From Planctomycetes bacterium B3_Pla (lineage in GTDB: Bacteria > Planctomycetota > Phycisphaerae > Sedimentisphaerales > Anaerobacaceae): a stretch of 64,000 nucleotides of DNA. The DNA is taken from positions 496,001 to 560,000 of the forward strand of contig NJBM01000001.1 of NCBI GenBank assembly GCA_005223045.1, written 5' to 3'. A program made the translations under genes and the position numbers. Below the pieces are notes generated by a model. It ran no database searches. It was not told where the DNA came from and saw nothing but the letters and a program-made list of their open reading frames with translations. Below, one piece after another: positions 17,229-26,091 of the stretch (the first letter of the stretch is position 1; the number at the start of each line of letters is the position of its first letter).

Positions 17229-19529
17229 ATGCGATATTCTGTGACAATTCTAATTGCGGTTTTGTTCTGTACGGCTACCACGGCAATTGCCGACAACTCG
17301 GTGACGGGCGGGCTTGGATTCGATGAGATTGTTTTTGTAAAGCGCAAGCCGTATTCCTCCGACCACTATTACACCGATATAAACAACGGCACTGCGCCCG
17401 ACCGGTTCGGCCCTGATAACGGCATTTATATTTACAACCTTCGTACGCAACGGGAACGAGCGGTCGTAACGGCGGCGGGTCTGCCCGACGGAAAAGGTTT
17501 TATCGGCAAGATCAGCTTGTCCTTTGACGCCCGGAAAGTCATCTTCGATTTTCGGCGGGATCCCGGCTCCGGTTTTCGCATCTGGCAAGTCAACGTTGAC
17601 GGCACGAGTCTGCGCCAGGTATTGCTGCCGCCGAAAGACGAGGCGGCGAAAGTAACACGCTGGGGCAAGAAGTGGCACACCGACGATATCCATCCCTGTT
17701 ATCTGCCGGACGGCAAGATCATGTTTTCCTCCACCCGCAGCGAGCATACCGTTCTCTGCGGCGGCTCGGCCGCCCTGGTGGCTCCTACTCTGCATCGTAT
17801 GGATGCCGACGGGAGCAATGTCGAGCAGTTGACCAAGAGTCCGGTCAGCGAATTCTGCCCGGTGGTTCTGGATGACGGGCGCGTGATGTATCACCGGTGG
17901 GAGTATGTCGATAAGGGTGCGCGTGTGTGCAAGACCATCTGGTCGATGAATCCGGACGGGACGATGCCGCAGGAACTCTACGGCGTCTCCGACGATACTA
18001 CTACGGTGTATATGTATCCTCAGGCAATCCCCGGCAACAGTCACCGCCTGGTCTGCGTGGGTACGTGCCACTTTCCCCAGGGCGGATGCCTGGGAGCGAT
18101 CATGCTGATCGATTTGCAGAGCGGCGCCCTCAAGCGCGGCCCGGACCCGGACGAGGCTGATTATGTCCAGTGGGACCACGGGTATGCCGTCACGAACATT
18201 ACGCCGGAGGTGTTTATCGAGCGCCGGACCGAACCAGGTTGGTTTTTCTTAGGCAAGGACGGCAAGTATGTACACGACCGGGAGGGCCGGAGCGGTCATC
18301 TCTATACCCACCCGTATCCGGTCGATGAGAACAGGTTCCTGGTTTCATATAAGGAAGACCCGGCAGATCATTACAAAGACGTTGCCGACGCTTATTCGTT
18401 GTACCTTATCGACACCGAGGGCAGCCATCGCCTTATTCATAAGGACCGGAAGCTTTCGCTGTGGCATCCGACGCCTCTTGTGGCCCGCAAGACTCCGCCG
18501 GAAATTTACTCCGCCCGGCATCCGGAATATGCGGCAAACAATGAAGCGTTGTGCATCGTGACAGATGTCTATCAGGGCATGGACGGTGTCGAGCGGGGAC
18601 AGGTCAAATGGCTGCGGATCAACGAAGCGATACCGCGTTACTGGGACACGGGCAGACGGTGGCGTTCGGCTACGAGCAGTTCGGCCTGGAAAGCCGCCCT
18701 GTGGCCGCGAGTGCAATGGGGAGTTGTGCCAGTAGAAAAAGACGGCTCGGCCTACTTCACGGTTCCTGCGAACCGTAATATCTTCTTCCAGGCTCTGGAC
18801 GAGAACTTCATGGAAGTCCAGCGCGAGAGGACGTACGTGAATTACAAGCCGGGTGAGGTTCGCTCATGCGTAGGCTGTCACGGGCGTACAAACCGCACCG
18901 CGCATGTCAGAAGCGCCCAGAGCACCATCGCGATGAGCCGCCCCGCCAGCACACCGCAGCCGCAACCGTGCGATCTTGTTGAGAACGGCGGAAGCGGCCG
19001 TGCTCAACAGGTAATTCATTACTCCACGGACATCCAGCCTATCTTTGATGCCAGGTGTGTTTCATGTCACGGCAATGCCGATCCGGCCGGAGATTTGAAA
19101 CTGACCGGAGACCTCACCGTCTATTACAATACCTCATACGAGGAACTTGCGCAAAAGCAATTAGCAGGCCCCATTGTCTCGGAATTTACGACATTTCGAC
19201 GGGGTGACCAGGGTAACTATAATGGCGCTACTCTCGTCCCTAAGAGCCTCGGTTCACATAAAAGCGTGATGATCGAGATGCTGACCGATTCGGCCCACAC
19301 GAAAAACGACGAGGCCGACCATACTAAAATGCTGACCATGACCGAGCTGATGATTCTAAGCCGTTGGGTGGATTCCAACTATCAGTTTTACGGCGGCTAC
19401 TATGGCCGGCACCATTCGGCCTGGGCCAACGCAGATCCGCAAAATTCTTCTTATAAGCCGGCGGATTTCCGGCGCAAACCATTGTTCGAGGAAGCAATAA
19501 GCATGAATGCCCCTAACTGGCATCGGTAG
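17229..19529 (+). CDS. HZS-alpha-like secreted dihaem cytochrome/propeller protein
   Basis: A 766-residue exported protein with a signal peptide (about 1-22, ending TTAIADN). It has WD40-like (PD40) propeller strands such as GKIMFSSTRSE and DGRVMYHRWEY, and a middle segment of the type found in the alpha subunit of hydrazine synthase (VEKDGSAYFTVPANRNIFFQAL). It carries two c-type haem motifs: CVGCH at 547-551 and CVSCH at 610-614. The second sits in a cytochrome-c-like domain (IQPIFDARCVSCHG). Such proteins are widespread in non-anammox Planctomycetota, so hydrazine synthesis is unlikely. No beta or gamma HZS subunit is present here. A GTG one codon upstream is an alternative start. A sugar isomerase gene follows after 32 bases. 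Confidence 0.82.
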   Translation: MRYSVTILIAVLFCTATTAIADNSVTGGLGFDEIVFVKRKPYSSDHYYTDINNGTAPDRFGPDNGIYIYNLRTQRERAVVTAAGLPDGKGFIGKISLSFDARKVIFDFRRDPGSGFRIWQVNVDGTSLRQVLLPPKDEAAKVTRWGKKWHTDDIHPCYLPDGKIMFSSTRSEHTVLCGGSAALVAPTLHRMDADGSNVEQLTKSPVSEFCPVVLDDGRVMYHRWEYVDKGARVCKTIWSMNPDGTMPQELYGVSDDTTTVYMYPQAIPGNSHRLVCVGTCHFPQGGCLGAIMLIDLQSGALKRGPDPDEADYVQWDHGYAVTNITPEVFIERRTEPGWFFLGKDGKYVHDREGRSGHLYTHPYPVDENRFLVSYKEDPADHYKDVADAYSLYLIDTEGSHRLIHKDRKLSLWHPTPLVARKTPPEIYSARHPEYAANNEALCIVTDVYQGMDGVERGQVKWLRINEAIPRYWDTGRRWRSATSSSAWKAALWPRVQWGVVPVEKDGSAYFTVPANRNIFFQALDENFMEVQRERTYVNYKPGEVRSCVGCHGRTNRTAHVRSAQSTIAMSRPASTPQPQPCDLVENGGSGRAQQVIHYSTDIQPIFDARCVSCHGNADPAGDLKLTGDLTVYYNTSYEELAQKQLAGPIVSEFTTFRRGDQGNYNGATLVPKSLGSHKSVMIEMLTDSAHTKNDEADHTKMLTMTELMILSRWVDSNYQFYGGYYGRHHSAWANADPQNSSYKPADFRRKPLFEEAISMNAPNWHR

Positions 19530-19592
19530 AGACACGAGAGACGAGAAACGAGAGACGAAAAATGAAAGACGAGAGACGAGATATTTATGACG
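19527..19592 (+). repeat. GA-rich ACGAGAGACGAGA tract before the isomerase gene
   Basis: Immediately after the stop of the HZS-alpha-like gene there are about eight imperfect ACGAGA units, running through the next gene's start codon at 19562 and into its first codons. The orientation relative to the gene matches the tracts before thrC and HAD. Confidence 0.6.
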
Positions 19593-20128
19593 CGCAGGGC
19601 AAGCTTTGTGAGGACAAGGCCAGAAAAGCATACCTTGATATGCTCGAACGATTCAATTATCCCATACCGGCACACTTCCGAGAGGAGCTGTTTGTCACCG
19701 ATCTCGGCGTGGGTGACTTCTGGAACGTGGGCGTGGGCGGCGTCATGTGGTGCAACTCCCAGGAGCACGGGTATTTTTCCTTCGAGATCATGCTGCTGCC
19801 CGGGCAAATGATCCCCGAGCACTGGCACGTCGAAAGCGAAGGCGGTCCGGCTAAAATGGAAACCTGGCATACGCGCTATGGCATGATCTACACTTTCGGC
19901 GAGGGTGAGGACACCGAGCCGTCTCCGGTCGAAGTGCCAGCCAGCCAGAAGGACTATGTCACGGTCCACCACTGCGAGCCTCTGGAATTGGGACAGGTTC
20001 GCCCCTTGAACAGACTCAACGCAAAGCATTACATGATAGCCGGCCCCGAGGGAGCGATAGTCACCGAGTACGCCTCCTATCACGATGGCGAGGCCCTGCG
20101 CTTTACAGATCCAAGGGCGAGTTTTTAG
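19562..20128 (+). CDS. Cupin-fold sugar isomerase, D-lyxose isomerase-like
   Basis: A 188-residue single-domain cupin similar to D-lyxose ketol-isomerases. Metal ligands appear as the His pair in IPEHWHVES, a Glu in the following strand region, and a late His in NAKHYMIAG. It would interconvert an aldose and ketose such as D-lyxose/D-xylulose or mannose/fructose in the cytoplasm. The first codons (MKDERRDIYD) lie in a GA-rich repeat and no Shine-Dalgarno is visible, so the true N-terminus is uncertain. It is probably co-transcribed with the preceding dihaem protein gene. Other sugar-binding cupins remain possible. Confidence 0.7.
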   Translation: MKDERRDIYDAQGKLCEDKARKAYLDMLERFNYPIPAHFREELFVTDLGVGDFWNVGVGGVMWCNSQEHGYFSFEIMLLPGQMIPEHWHVESEGGPAKMETWHTRYGMIYTFGEGEDTEPSPVEVPASQKDYVTVHHCEPLELGQVRPLNRLNAKHYMIAGPEGAIVTEYASYHDGEALRFTDPRASF

Positions 20129-20131
20129 TAT

Positions 20132-20197
20132 GTAGGGTGCGATGAATCGCACCGATAATGTGGATACATGTCAATGGTGCGATTCATCGCACCCTAC
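20132..20197. repeat. 22-bp perfect inverted repeat
   Basis: Positions 20132-20153 (GTAGGGTGCGATGAATCGCACC) are exactly inverted at 20176-20197, and each arm is itself a small GGTGCGAT/ATCGCACC hairpin. It lies in the convergent spacer between the isomerase and the acyltransferase-like gene. It could terminate both transcripts, but there is no T tail. It looks like a member of the widespread GTAGGG...CCCTAC dispersed element class. Confidence 0.85.
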
Positions 20198-20229
20198 GCA
20201 TCTACGAACTAACAACTCACAACTCAAAC

Positions 20230-20901
20230 CTAAGTCAATTGTTGCGGATTCTGCAACTTCTCTTTGATGAAACGCAGGAATTGGGCTGCGTAGATTTCGT
20301 TTACTACTCTGCGGTCGGCTGCCAGAGACAGGCTGACTATCTTTCGTTCGGTCATTTCACCGTCCCAGGGAACCACCGTGTGGATAACATTACCGACAGC
20401 TATGATTGTGCTAGTCGGCGGCGGGACGATTCCTATGAACGAATCTGTGCCGTACGCGCCGAGATTGCTCAGTGCTATGGTCTCGCCCTCTATCTCTTCG
20501 AGTGTAAGTTGATTGTCACGCGCCCTGTCGGTCAACAGCTTCTCCTCGCGGGCAATCTCGGGTAGTGCTTTCTCGCCGGCGTCCTTGACCACCGGCACGA
20601 TGAGGCCCTGCGGCGCATTTACTGCAAAACCGACATTGATTCGCTCTGAAATCGTTATGCTGTTGCCTTCAAACCGGCCGAGCGTGAGAGGATATTCCCG
20701 GGCCGCCAGCGCCAGCGCGTGGATGTAGAACGCGTTAGTTGTGATTCTCACACCGGATGCTTTCCTGAGTTTGGGCCGCATTGCCATTAGTTCAGTCACG
20801 TCCGCCCGCGATTCGAGGTAAAAGCAGGGCTTGGTTCGCTTGGATTCCAGCATCCTTTTGCAAATGAGCTTTTGGATCCTCGTCAGGGGGATGTGGTGCA
20901 T
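20230..20901 (-). CDS. 2-oxoacid dehydrogenase E2-type acyltransferase domain, probably catalytically altered
   Basis: A 223-residue protein consisting only of the E2 catalytic (chloramphenicol-acetyltransferase-like) fold. No lipoyl or peripheral-subunit-binding domain is present. Recognisable segments are IPLTRIQKLICKRMLESK, NVGFAVNAPQGLIVPVVKDA and LSNLGAYG. The active-site motif, normally DHRVVDG, reads ADRRVVNEIYAAQFL here. The catalytic His is replaced by Arg and the Asp by Asn, so ordinary acyl transfer from lipoamide is unlikely. No E1 or E3 gene is nearby. It may bind CoA, be structural, or act on another substrate. The start ATG 20901 has weak upstream support. Confidence 0.82.
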   Translation of the reverse strand: MHHIPLTRIQKLICKRMLESKRTKPCFYLESRADVTELMAMRPKLRKASGVRITTNAFYIHALALAAREYPLTLGRFEGNSITISERINVGFAVNAPQGLIVPVVKDAGEKALPEIAREEKLLTDRARDNQLTLEEIEGETIALSNLGAYGTDSFIGIVPPPTSTIIAVGNVIHTVVPWDGEMTERKIVSLSLAADRRVVNEIYAAQFLRFIKEKLQNPQQLT

Positions 20902-21142
20902 TTTTGTGTCTCTTACTGCAGGGTCGCCCCTGCGATACAGATCCTTTTACAAAACGTTGCAGTGTATTCGGAGCATAACGGAAATCCCAAGCAATTATAG
21001 ACAGGTTTGCCCTGATTTCAAGCAGGAAGGATGTGCGTTTGGAAAAGAATACCGCAAAGACATTGTCAACAGTTGCATCAGCAAGACAGGGCTGGTATCT
21101 TATAGGGCCAAAGAACATGGGGGCTATGTAGGAGAAAAAGTT

Positions 21143-22279
21143 ATGGCTATCAGATTAGCAACGAAAGAGATGAGGCGTTGGTCTATGCTTGGGTGCAGCA
21201 AAGTCATCATCTTGATGTTGGGGTCAGTGTTGTTGTTCGGGCTGTCGTCCGATGCGTGGGCACAGCAGGACAAGCTTCTCCGGGAGGCAAAAAAGGCGAT
21301 GGAGAGTGCCGATGCTTTCATGGGAGATTGGCAGGGAAACTGGACACTGGATGACGGATATGATTCAGGGCCGCTGATAGCCCAGGTGATAGCTCTTGGC
21401 AAGGGCAAGTATCGGGCCAATTTCAACGCCGATTTCGAGTACGGCTGGCCGCCGCTTTTTGTGCTCGAAGGCGGGCTTGAAGACGCGGCGGCACAATTCG
21501 ACGGCCGAGCGGAATTTGATGGTAACGTTCTCGACATCCAGTCCGGCATTAAAGAAGGCAAATTCACCGGCAAATTCAAAGGCAGCGCCGCCGATGGGCA
21601 GGCCCTGTCGGGCAGCTTTGCAATGGAAAAGACCATCCGGCTTTCTCCTACGTTGGGCGCCAAGCCGCCGGCCGGTGCGGTTGTACTTTTCGACGGCAAA
21701 AGCCTTGATCAATGGGACCCCATCAAAACAAAACGGGGCGTAGATAAAATACAATGGCTTCTAAAAGACGGTGTGATGGAGGTCAAGCCGCGAACCAGCT
21801 CAATCATAACGAAGAAGAAGTTCGGCGACGTCAAGCTGCACTTAGAGTTTCGCACTCCGTTTATGCCGGAAGCACGCGGGCAGGGACGCGGCAACAGCGG
21901 CGTTTATTTGCAGGGACGCTACGAAGTGCAGATACTCGACAGCTTCGGCCTCGAAGGCAAGGACAACGAGTGCGGCGGCATCTATAAGGTGGGCAAACCC
22001 GTAGTAAATATGTGCGCGCCCCCGACACAGTGGCAGACTTATGACATCACGTTCCGTGCGCCTCGTTTCGATGCGAACGGCGAGAAAACAAAACTTGCCA
22101 CTCTGACGGTTGAACACAATGGAGTAACGATCCAGGACAACGTGAAGCCAAAGGGACCGACGACGGCGGCTCCGGACCGGACCGAAAAGGGCCAGGGAGG
22201 AATATACCTGCAGGATCACGGAAACCCGGTTCGGTTCCGCAACATCTGGCTCGTCGAATTGCCCCCGGCAAATCCTTAG
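21143..22279 (+). CDS. Secreted DUF1080 (3-keto-disaccharide hydrolase-like) protein
   Basis: A 378-residue exported protein. A signal peptide occupies about residues 1-42 (hydrophobic VIILMLGSVLLFGLSSDAWA). An extra domain of about 130 residues (GDWQGNWTLDDGY) comes next, followed by a DUF1080 jelly roll: VVLFDGKSLDQWD, a central GNSGVYLQGRYEVQILDS, and a closing GGIYLQDHGNPVRFRNIWL. DUF1080 proteins are concanavalin-like and some hydrolyse 3-keto-glycosides. ATG 21143 is chosen for GGAG at 21131-21134. The frame is open 104 codons further upstream without homology. It converges with the Gfo/Idh gene, 13 bases away. This is a fitting partner, since Gfo/Idh enzymes can generate 3-keto sugars. 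Confidence 0.88.
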   Translation: MAIRLATKEMRRWSMLGCSKVIILMLGSVLLFGLSSDAWAQQDKLLREAKKAMESADAFMGDWQGNWTLDDGYDSGPLIAQVIALGKGKYRANFNADFEYGWPPLFVLEGGLEDAAAQFDGRAEFDGNVLDIQSGIKEGKFTGKFKGSAADGQALSGSFAMEKTIRLSPTLGAKPPAGAVVLFDGKSLDQWDPIKTKRGVDKIQWLLKDGVMEVKPRTSSIITKKKFGDVKLHLEFRTPFMPEARGQGRGNSGVYLQGRYEVQILDSFGLEGKDNECGGIYKVGKPVVNMCAPPTQWQTYDITFRAPRFDANGEKTKLATLTVEHNGVTIQDNVKPKGPTTAAPDRTEKGQGGIYLQDHGNPVRFRNIWLVELPPANP

Positions 22280-22292
22280 AGGACCGGGGTTC

Positions 22293-23609
22293 TCACAAAT
22301 GCCAGGGGCTTCTCATCGGGCGCGTCAGCATCTGGTTGGCTTCGCGGTCGTCGGCGAATTGTTCCTTTGCCGGATTCCATTTGAGCTTTCGTTGCAATCG
22401 GCACGCAATCTCCGGGACCAGGCCGAGATAAGAAGCCTTGTGGCCTGCCTCGACCGGGGCGATAGGATCGCGCCTGGATCGAATGCAGTCGAGGAAGTTG
22501 GCGTGGTGACTGGTTGAATCGCCCAGGCTTGTTTCATTGGGCTTTATTTTGACCTTCAACAAGGAAGCCGGCTCGGTCCAGATGCCCTGGCGGTTGACAT
22601 GGATCCAGCCCTTGTCGCCCTCGAATCGGCAGCCCTGCTTGTTGGGATTGTCCGTGTTCGTATGCGTCATACGCAGACCGCTTGCGTATGTGAACTCAGC
22701 CTGCCAATCGTTAATGTTGTCGGTGAGCCCGTCATTGCGATAGCTGCCCTTGCACTCGATCTCAGATGGTTCATTACCGACGGCTGGACAGCCCCAGTTG
22801 GCGATGTCCAGGTGGTGAACGCCCCAGTTGACTATGAAGCCGGCACAGTAATCCCAGATCAGGTACCAGTCGGGCCAGGCCCATCTGCCGCCGTTGTAAG
22901 GTTTCATCGGCGCCGGGCCGACATACATCTCGTAGTCGAATCCTGCCGGGACCGGTTCGGCGCCCGGAGGTTTAGGATACTTTCGCTTGTAGCGGGGCCC
23001 GGGGGCGGCGACCTTGACGGTCTGGATTTTGCCTACGTAGCCGTTTCTTGCCAGCTCACATGCGAAGCGAAACTTGCGGTCCGACCGCTGCTGAGTGCCG
23101 GTCTGGAACACCCGTCCGTACCTTCCGACCGCGTCGCGGATCGCCTGGCCTTCAGCCACCGCCACTCCCAGAGGCTTCTCACAATACATATCTTTGCCGG
23201 CCCGAGCCGCGGCAACGGCAATCAACGCATGCCAATGGTCTTGCGTGGCAATAACCACCGCATCGATATCCTGGCGAGCAAGAAGGTCTCGAAAATCGCC
23301 GTAAGCGGCACACCCTTTGTCGCCGTAGTGCTTGTCGATGAGATCCTTGACTATCTGCCGGCGGGCCTCGGCAACATCGCAGACGGCAACCATCCGGGCG
23401 GCGGGATTGTTCAGGAACGCTTTCGTGTTGCCCGTGCCCTGACCGCCGGCGCCGATACAGCCTATCGCGATACGGTCGCTCGGGGCAACACTTTCGGCTC
23501 TTCCTAAAGACGTTGAGGGAACAATATATGGAAATGCTATTGCGCCTGTGGTGATTCCTGCCGCTCGTTTGAGCAAGCCTCGTCGGGTAATATTTCTATC
23601 TTGAGACAT
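22293..23609 (-). CDS. Tat-exported Gfo/Idh/MocA oxidoreductase
   Basis: A 438-residue NAD(P)-dependent sugar oxidoreductase. It begins with a twin-arginine signal (NITRRGLLKRAAG), followed by the Rossmann nucleotide site IGCIGAGGQGTGN and the family catalytic-strand motif CEKPLGVAVAEG. The C-terminal domain (LIWDYCAGFIVNWGVHHLDIANWG) supplies the sugar site. Export with bound cofactor through Tat is common for this planctomycete group. It probably oxidises a sugar hydroxyl in the periplasm. ATG 23609 is preceded by GGAGG. The frame is open 21 codons more but without support. It is convergent with DUF1080. Confidence 0.92.
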   Translation of the reverse strand: MSQDRNITRRGLLKRAAGITTGAIAFPYIVPSTSLGRAESVAPSDRIAIGCIGAGGQGTGNTKAFLNNPAARMVAVCDVAEARRQIVKDLIDKHYGDKGCAAYGDFRDLLARQDIDAVVIATQDHWHALIAVAAARAGKDMYCEKPLGVAVAEGQAIRDAVGRYGRVFQTGTQQRSDRKFRFACELARNGYVGKIQTVKVAAPGPRYKRKYPKPPGAEPVPAGFDYEMYVGPAPMKPYNGGRWAWPDWYLIWDYCAGFIVNWGVHHLDIANWGCPAVGNEPSEIECKGSYRNDGLTDNINDWQAEFTYASGLRMTHTNTDNPNKQGCRFEGDKGWIHVNRQGIWTEPASLLKVKIKPNETSLGDSTSHHANFLDCIRSRRDPIAPVEAGHKASYLGLVPEIACRLQRKLKWNPAKEQFADDREANQMLTRPMRSPWHL

Positions 23610-23784
23610 TGATATAACCTCCATGAATTTTGAGTTCAATCGGCCGTCCAACAGAATACCAAACGGCAGCACGAATGGTCAAACTTAATGTGCACCAAAA
23701 TAAACGGGGCCTGTGTGAGAATCTATCAACACAGACCCCAAGAAATGCAAAAATCAAAAGGCAAAATGTAAAACTATGGAAGTC

Positions 23785-23803
23785 ATCATCGCAAAGCGAT
23801 GAT
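23785..23803 (-). terminator. Hairpin downstream of the 700-residue repeat-protein gene
   Basis: ATCATCGC at 23785-23792 and GCGATGAT at 23796-23803 form a perfect 8-bp stem with a three-base loop, about 45 bases after the stop of the minus-strand gene at 23849. The T run is weak. TTTGATATTTGAT direct repeats (23812-23842) lie between the stop and the hairpin. Confidence 0.35.
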
Positions 23804-23848
23804 TCCACAATTTTGATATTTGATCTTTGATATTTGATTTTTCCTTCA

Positions 23849-25951
23849 TTACCGAATCAGCCTGATGTCGTCGAAGTACATCGTCCCTGTGCCGCCGGTG
23901 GCGGCCGGGCTGCCCTTTGTGCCGATGCCAATGGTAATCGAATTGACGTTCGTGAGGTCCACGCCCGCAAATGCCGCCAGGTCGATGACCCACTCGTTCC
24001 ATCCGGTTTTCTGCGTCGCGCTCGCGTCGTCATGATAGACCACCGTGTTGCCGTTTAGAGCGACAAACATCCGGTCGGCCGCATTAGCCGAAGCGCCGCG
24101 GAACCACAGCGATAGCTTTGTAACGCCCTCCTCGGTCCAATCACGCGGATAGACTAACGTCAGGGTCGCTTCGGAAGTCTTGTTGTTGTTGTCGTAGAAG
24201 TAAGGCATCGACTGGGCGCCGCCGTGAATCCCGGCGCGCCGGGTCTCGGCATACGGAGGAAGGTCGTTGCCTACAATCGCTCCGTTTGTCGTGGTCCCAA
24301 AGCCATCAATCCAGACGTCGAATATCCTGTTGCTCCCTTCATCAGGCGGGTCAATGTCATTGTAAGACTCGAAGTCGTCCACAAGAATGAAATCGGCTGT
24401 CTCAAAGCTCCAGACAAGTCCCTTGATAGTCTCGGTCGCATAGACTTCATCCACTCGCCAGTAGTAGGCGGAGTTCCATGCGAGTTTGCCGGGATCATAG
24501 CTCTCAGAACCCAATGCCCTCGGGCCTATATATTCAGGTGAAGCCGTGGTGGCGCTATTCACAGCATCCCTATCGGTACCGAAGTACAACTCGTGCGAAG
24601 CGGCGTTGTCCGCGGGCGTCCAGCTAAGCTTTGCGATTATCTGCACATCCACAGCGCCGTTCGCCGGTTGCGGATTGCCCACGGCGCCCGGAGTAGTAAA
24701 GCTCCAGATATCACCTTTGTGTGTTTCAAGGCCGTCAGACTCATCGATCCGCCAGTAATAGACCTTCTCCAATTCGAGCGGGCCGGGGCTGTAGGTGGTA
24801 ATTCCCTGCGGCGCTCCTCCGACGGCATCATTTACCTCGTCGAAACCGGCGCCTATATAGACTGTGTGTAATTTGGCGCCGTATCCTCCCGTCCAGGAGA
24901 AGGTGGCGTTCGGATCCACAAACTCGGCGCCGTCGGCCGGATTGGGATTGTAGGCCGTCTTGGGAGGAATAGAGAAACTCCAGACGTTCCCTTTCCATGG
25001 ACTGTTCGGATCGGCATCATTGACCTCGTCAACGCGCCAGTAGTAAGTTGTGCCCGGCACCAGACCGTCCGGCACCGGAAAGCCAGGAAAGCCGATAACA
25101 AGGGATGTGTTGGCTTGATTGCCGATGAACGCCTCACCCGTGCCGTCATTGACGTCGTCGAAATTCTCGCCCACATACACATCATGTGAGACCGCGAATG
25201 GGCCGGCCCTCCAGGTGAGGCTGGCCCACGTGTTGGGATGCAGGCTCCCGTCTGCCGGCTTGGGTCCGTAGGCTGGACCCGGTTCACCCAGCATAGATGC
25301 ATAACTGGGAAGCTCTTCCGGTGAGAAACCGCCTTCCGTCGTAAATACCAAATAATCCCAGTATTGTTCGCTTGTACATGCGGTGCAGCCGGCGCCGAAA
25401 ATAAAACCAATCCAGCTTTCGCCTGCCCCCACGTGCGGTTCGCTTATCACCTCCTCATCATCCACATAGATACGGATATCGTCTGTATCTCTTACCATTC
25501 TTAGAATATGATACTCTGTCATATCGATATCATACGTGCTGCTGGTGTTATTCAGCAGAATATGGTCAGGGAAAAGATCCAGCCATTTGGAATTGCTCCC
25601 ATCCTGTATCCCAACCAGCACCTCAAAATCCGCCGACCCGGACTGGGAAAGCACTTTGACGCGTGCCTCGATTGTTGCCTGTTGCATCAGGGCAGCATCC
25701 GCTACGTTATACAGGAAAAAGCAGTGATTTTCCCCGACATCATCAATATGAAGTTCGCCCTGATCAGTGATTTCGGCGAATTTGCTGTCCCCCACAAGCT
25801 GCCACGCGTTATCTCCCAGTGAGGTATCATCAGGCAGTATATCTGCCTCGTAGATATATTCCCATGTGGGATCAGCGCCTTGAGCCGCGCTTACCAAAAG
25901 TACTCCCAGCACAAGAGCAATAGGAATCGGACAAATCGTAGTTCTACGCAT
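23849..25951 (-). CDS. Large secreted protein with 'YYWRVDEV' beta-sandwich repeats
   Basis: A 700-residue exported protein. A signal peptide covers residues 1-25 (LVLGVLLVSAAQGA). Next is a lectin/LamG-like sandwich (about 28-205) with two cysteines (CTAC). Then come three fibronectin-III-like repeats of about 95 residues, each ending in YYWR(V/I)DE and WSF. The C-terminal domain of about 170 residues (VDDFESYNDIDPPDE to the end) looks like a carbohydrate-binding galactose-binding-like fold. No catalytic motif is seen. It likely binds polysaccharide or is a surface adhesin. The last domain is almost identical to that of the next protein at the DNA level. GGAGG precedes ATG 25951. Confidence 0.8.
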   Translation of the reverse strand: MRRTTICPIPIALVLGVLLVSAAQGADPTWEYIYEADILPDDTSLGDNAWQLVGDSKFAEITDQGELHIDDVGENHCFFLYNVADAALMQQATIEARVKVLSQSGSADFEVLVGIQDGSNSKWLDLFPDHILLNNTSSTYDIDMTEYHILRMVRDTDDIRIYVDDEEVISEPHVGAGESWIGFIFGAGCTACTSEQYWDYLVFTTEGGFSPEELPSYASMLGEPGPAYGPKPADGSLHPNTWASLTWRAGPFAVSHDVYVGENFDDVNDGTGEAFIGNQANTSLVIGFPGFPVPDGLVPGTTYYWRVDEVNDADPNSPWKGNVWSFSIPPKTAYNPNPADGAEFVDPNATFSWTGGYGAKLHTVYIGAGFDEVNDAVGGAPQGITTYSPGPLELEKVYYWRIDESDGLETHKGDIWSFTTPGAVGNPQPANGAVDVQIIAKLSWTPADNAASHELYFGTDRDAVNSATTASPEYIGPRALGSESYDPGKLAWNSAYYWRVDEVYATETIKGLVWSFETADFILVDDFESYNDIDPPDEGSNRIFDVWIDGFGTTTNGAIVGNDLPPYAETRRAGIHGGAQSMPYFYDNNNKTSEATLTLVYPRDWTEEGVTKLSLWFRGASANAADRMFVALNGNTVVYHDDASATQKTGWNEWVIDLAAFAGVDLTNVNSITIGIGTKGSPAATGGTGTMYFDDIRLIR

Positions 25952-26091
25952 AATGGGCCTCCTTCAAAAAGGGTTAACATAAAGTAACCACGATGGCCTA
26001 TGCCGAGTGAATCAGCATAGACCCCGAATTGGCCTAAATCCACCTTATCAGCCACACGAATATCTGCAACTTCAATCAGCCCCTGGATAGC

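Noticed and set aside
17229-19529. True hydrazine synthase
   Set aside because: No beta or gamma subunit or other anammox genes are present, and such HZS-alpha-like proteins are common in other Planctomycetota.
20831-21142. 104-codon N-terminal extension of the DUF1080 protein
   Set aside because: A signal peptide begins just after ATG 21143, which has its own GGAG. The upstream codons partly overlap the divergent acyltransferase gene.
22599-23507. 302-residue plus-strand frame opposite the Gfo/Idh gene
   Set aside because: The minus-strand gene has a Tat signal, Rossmann motif and GGAGG, and the opposite frame has none of these.
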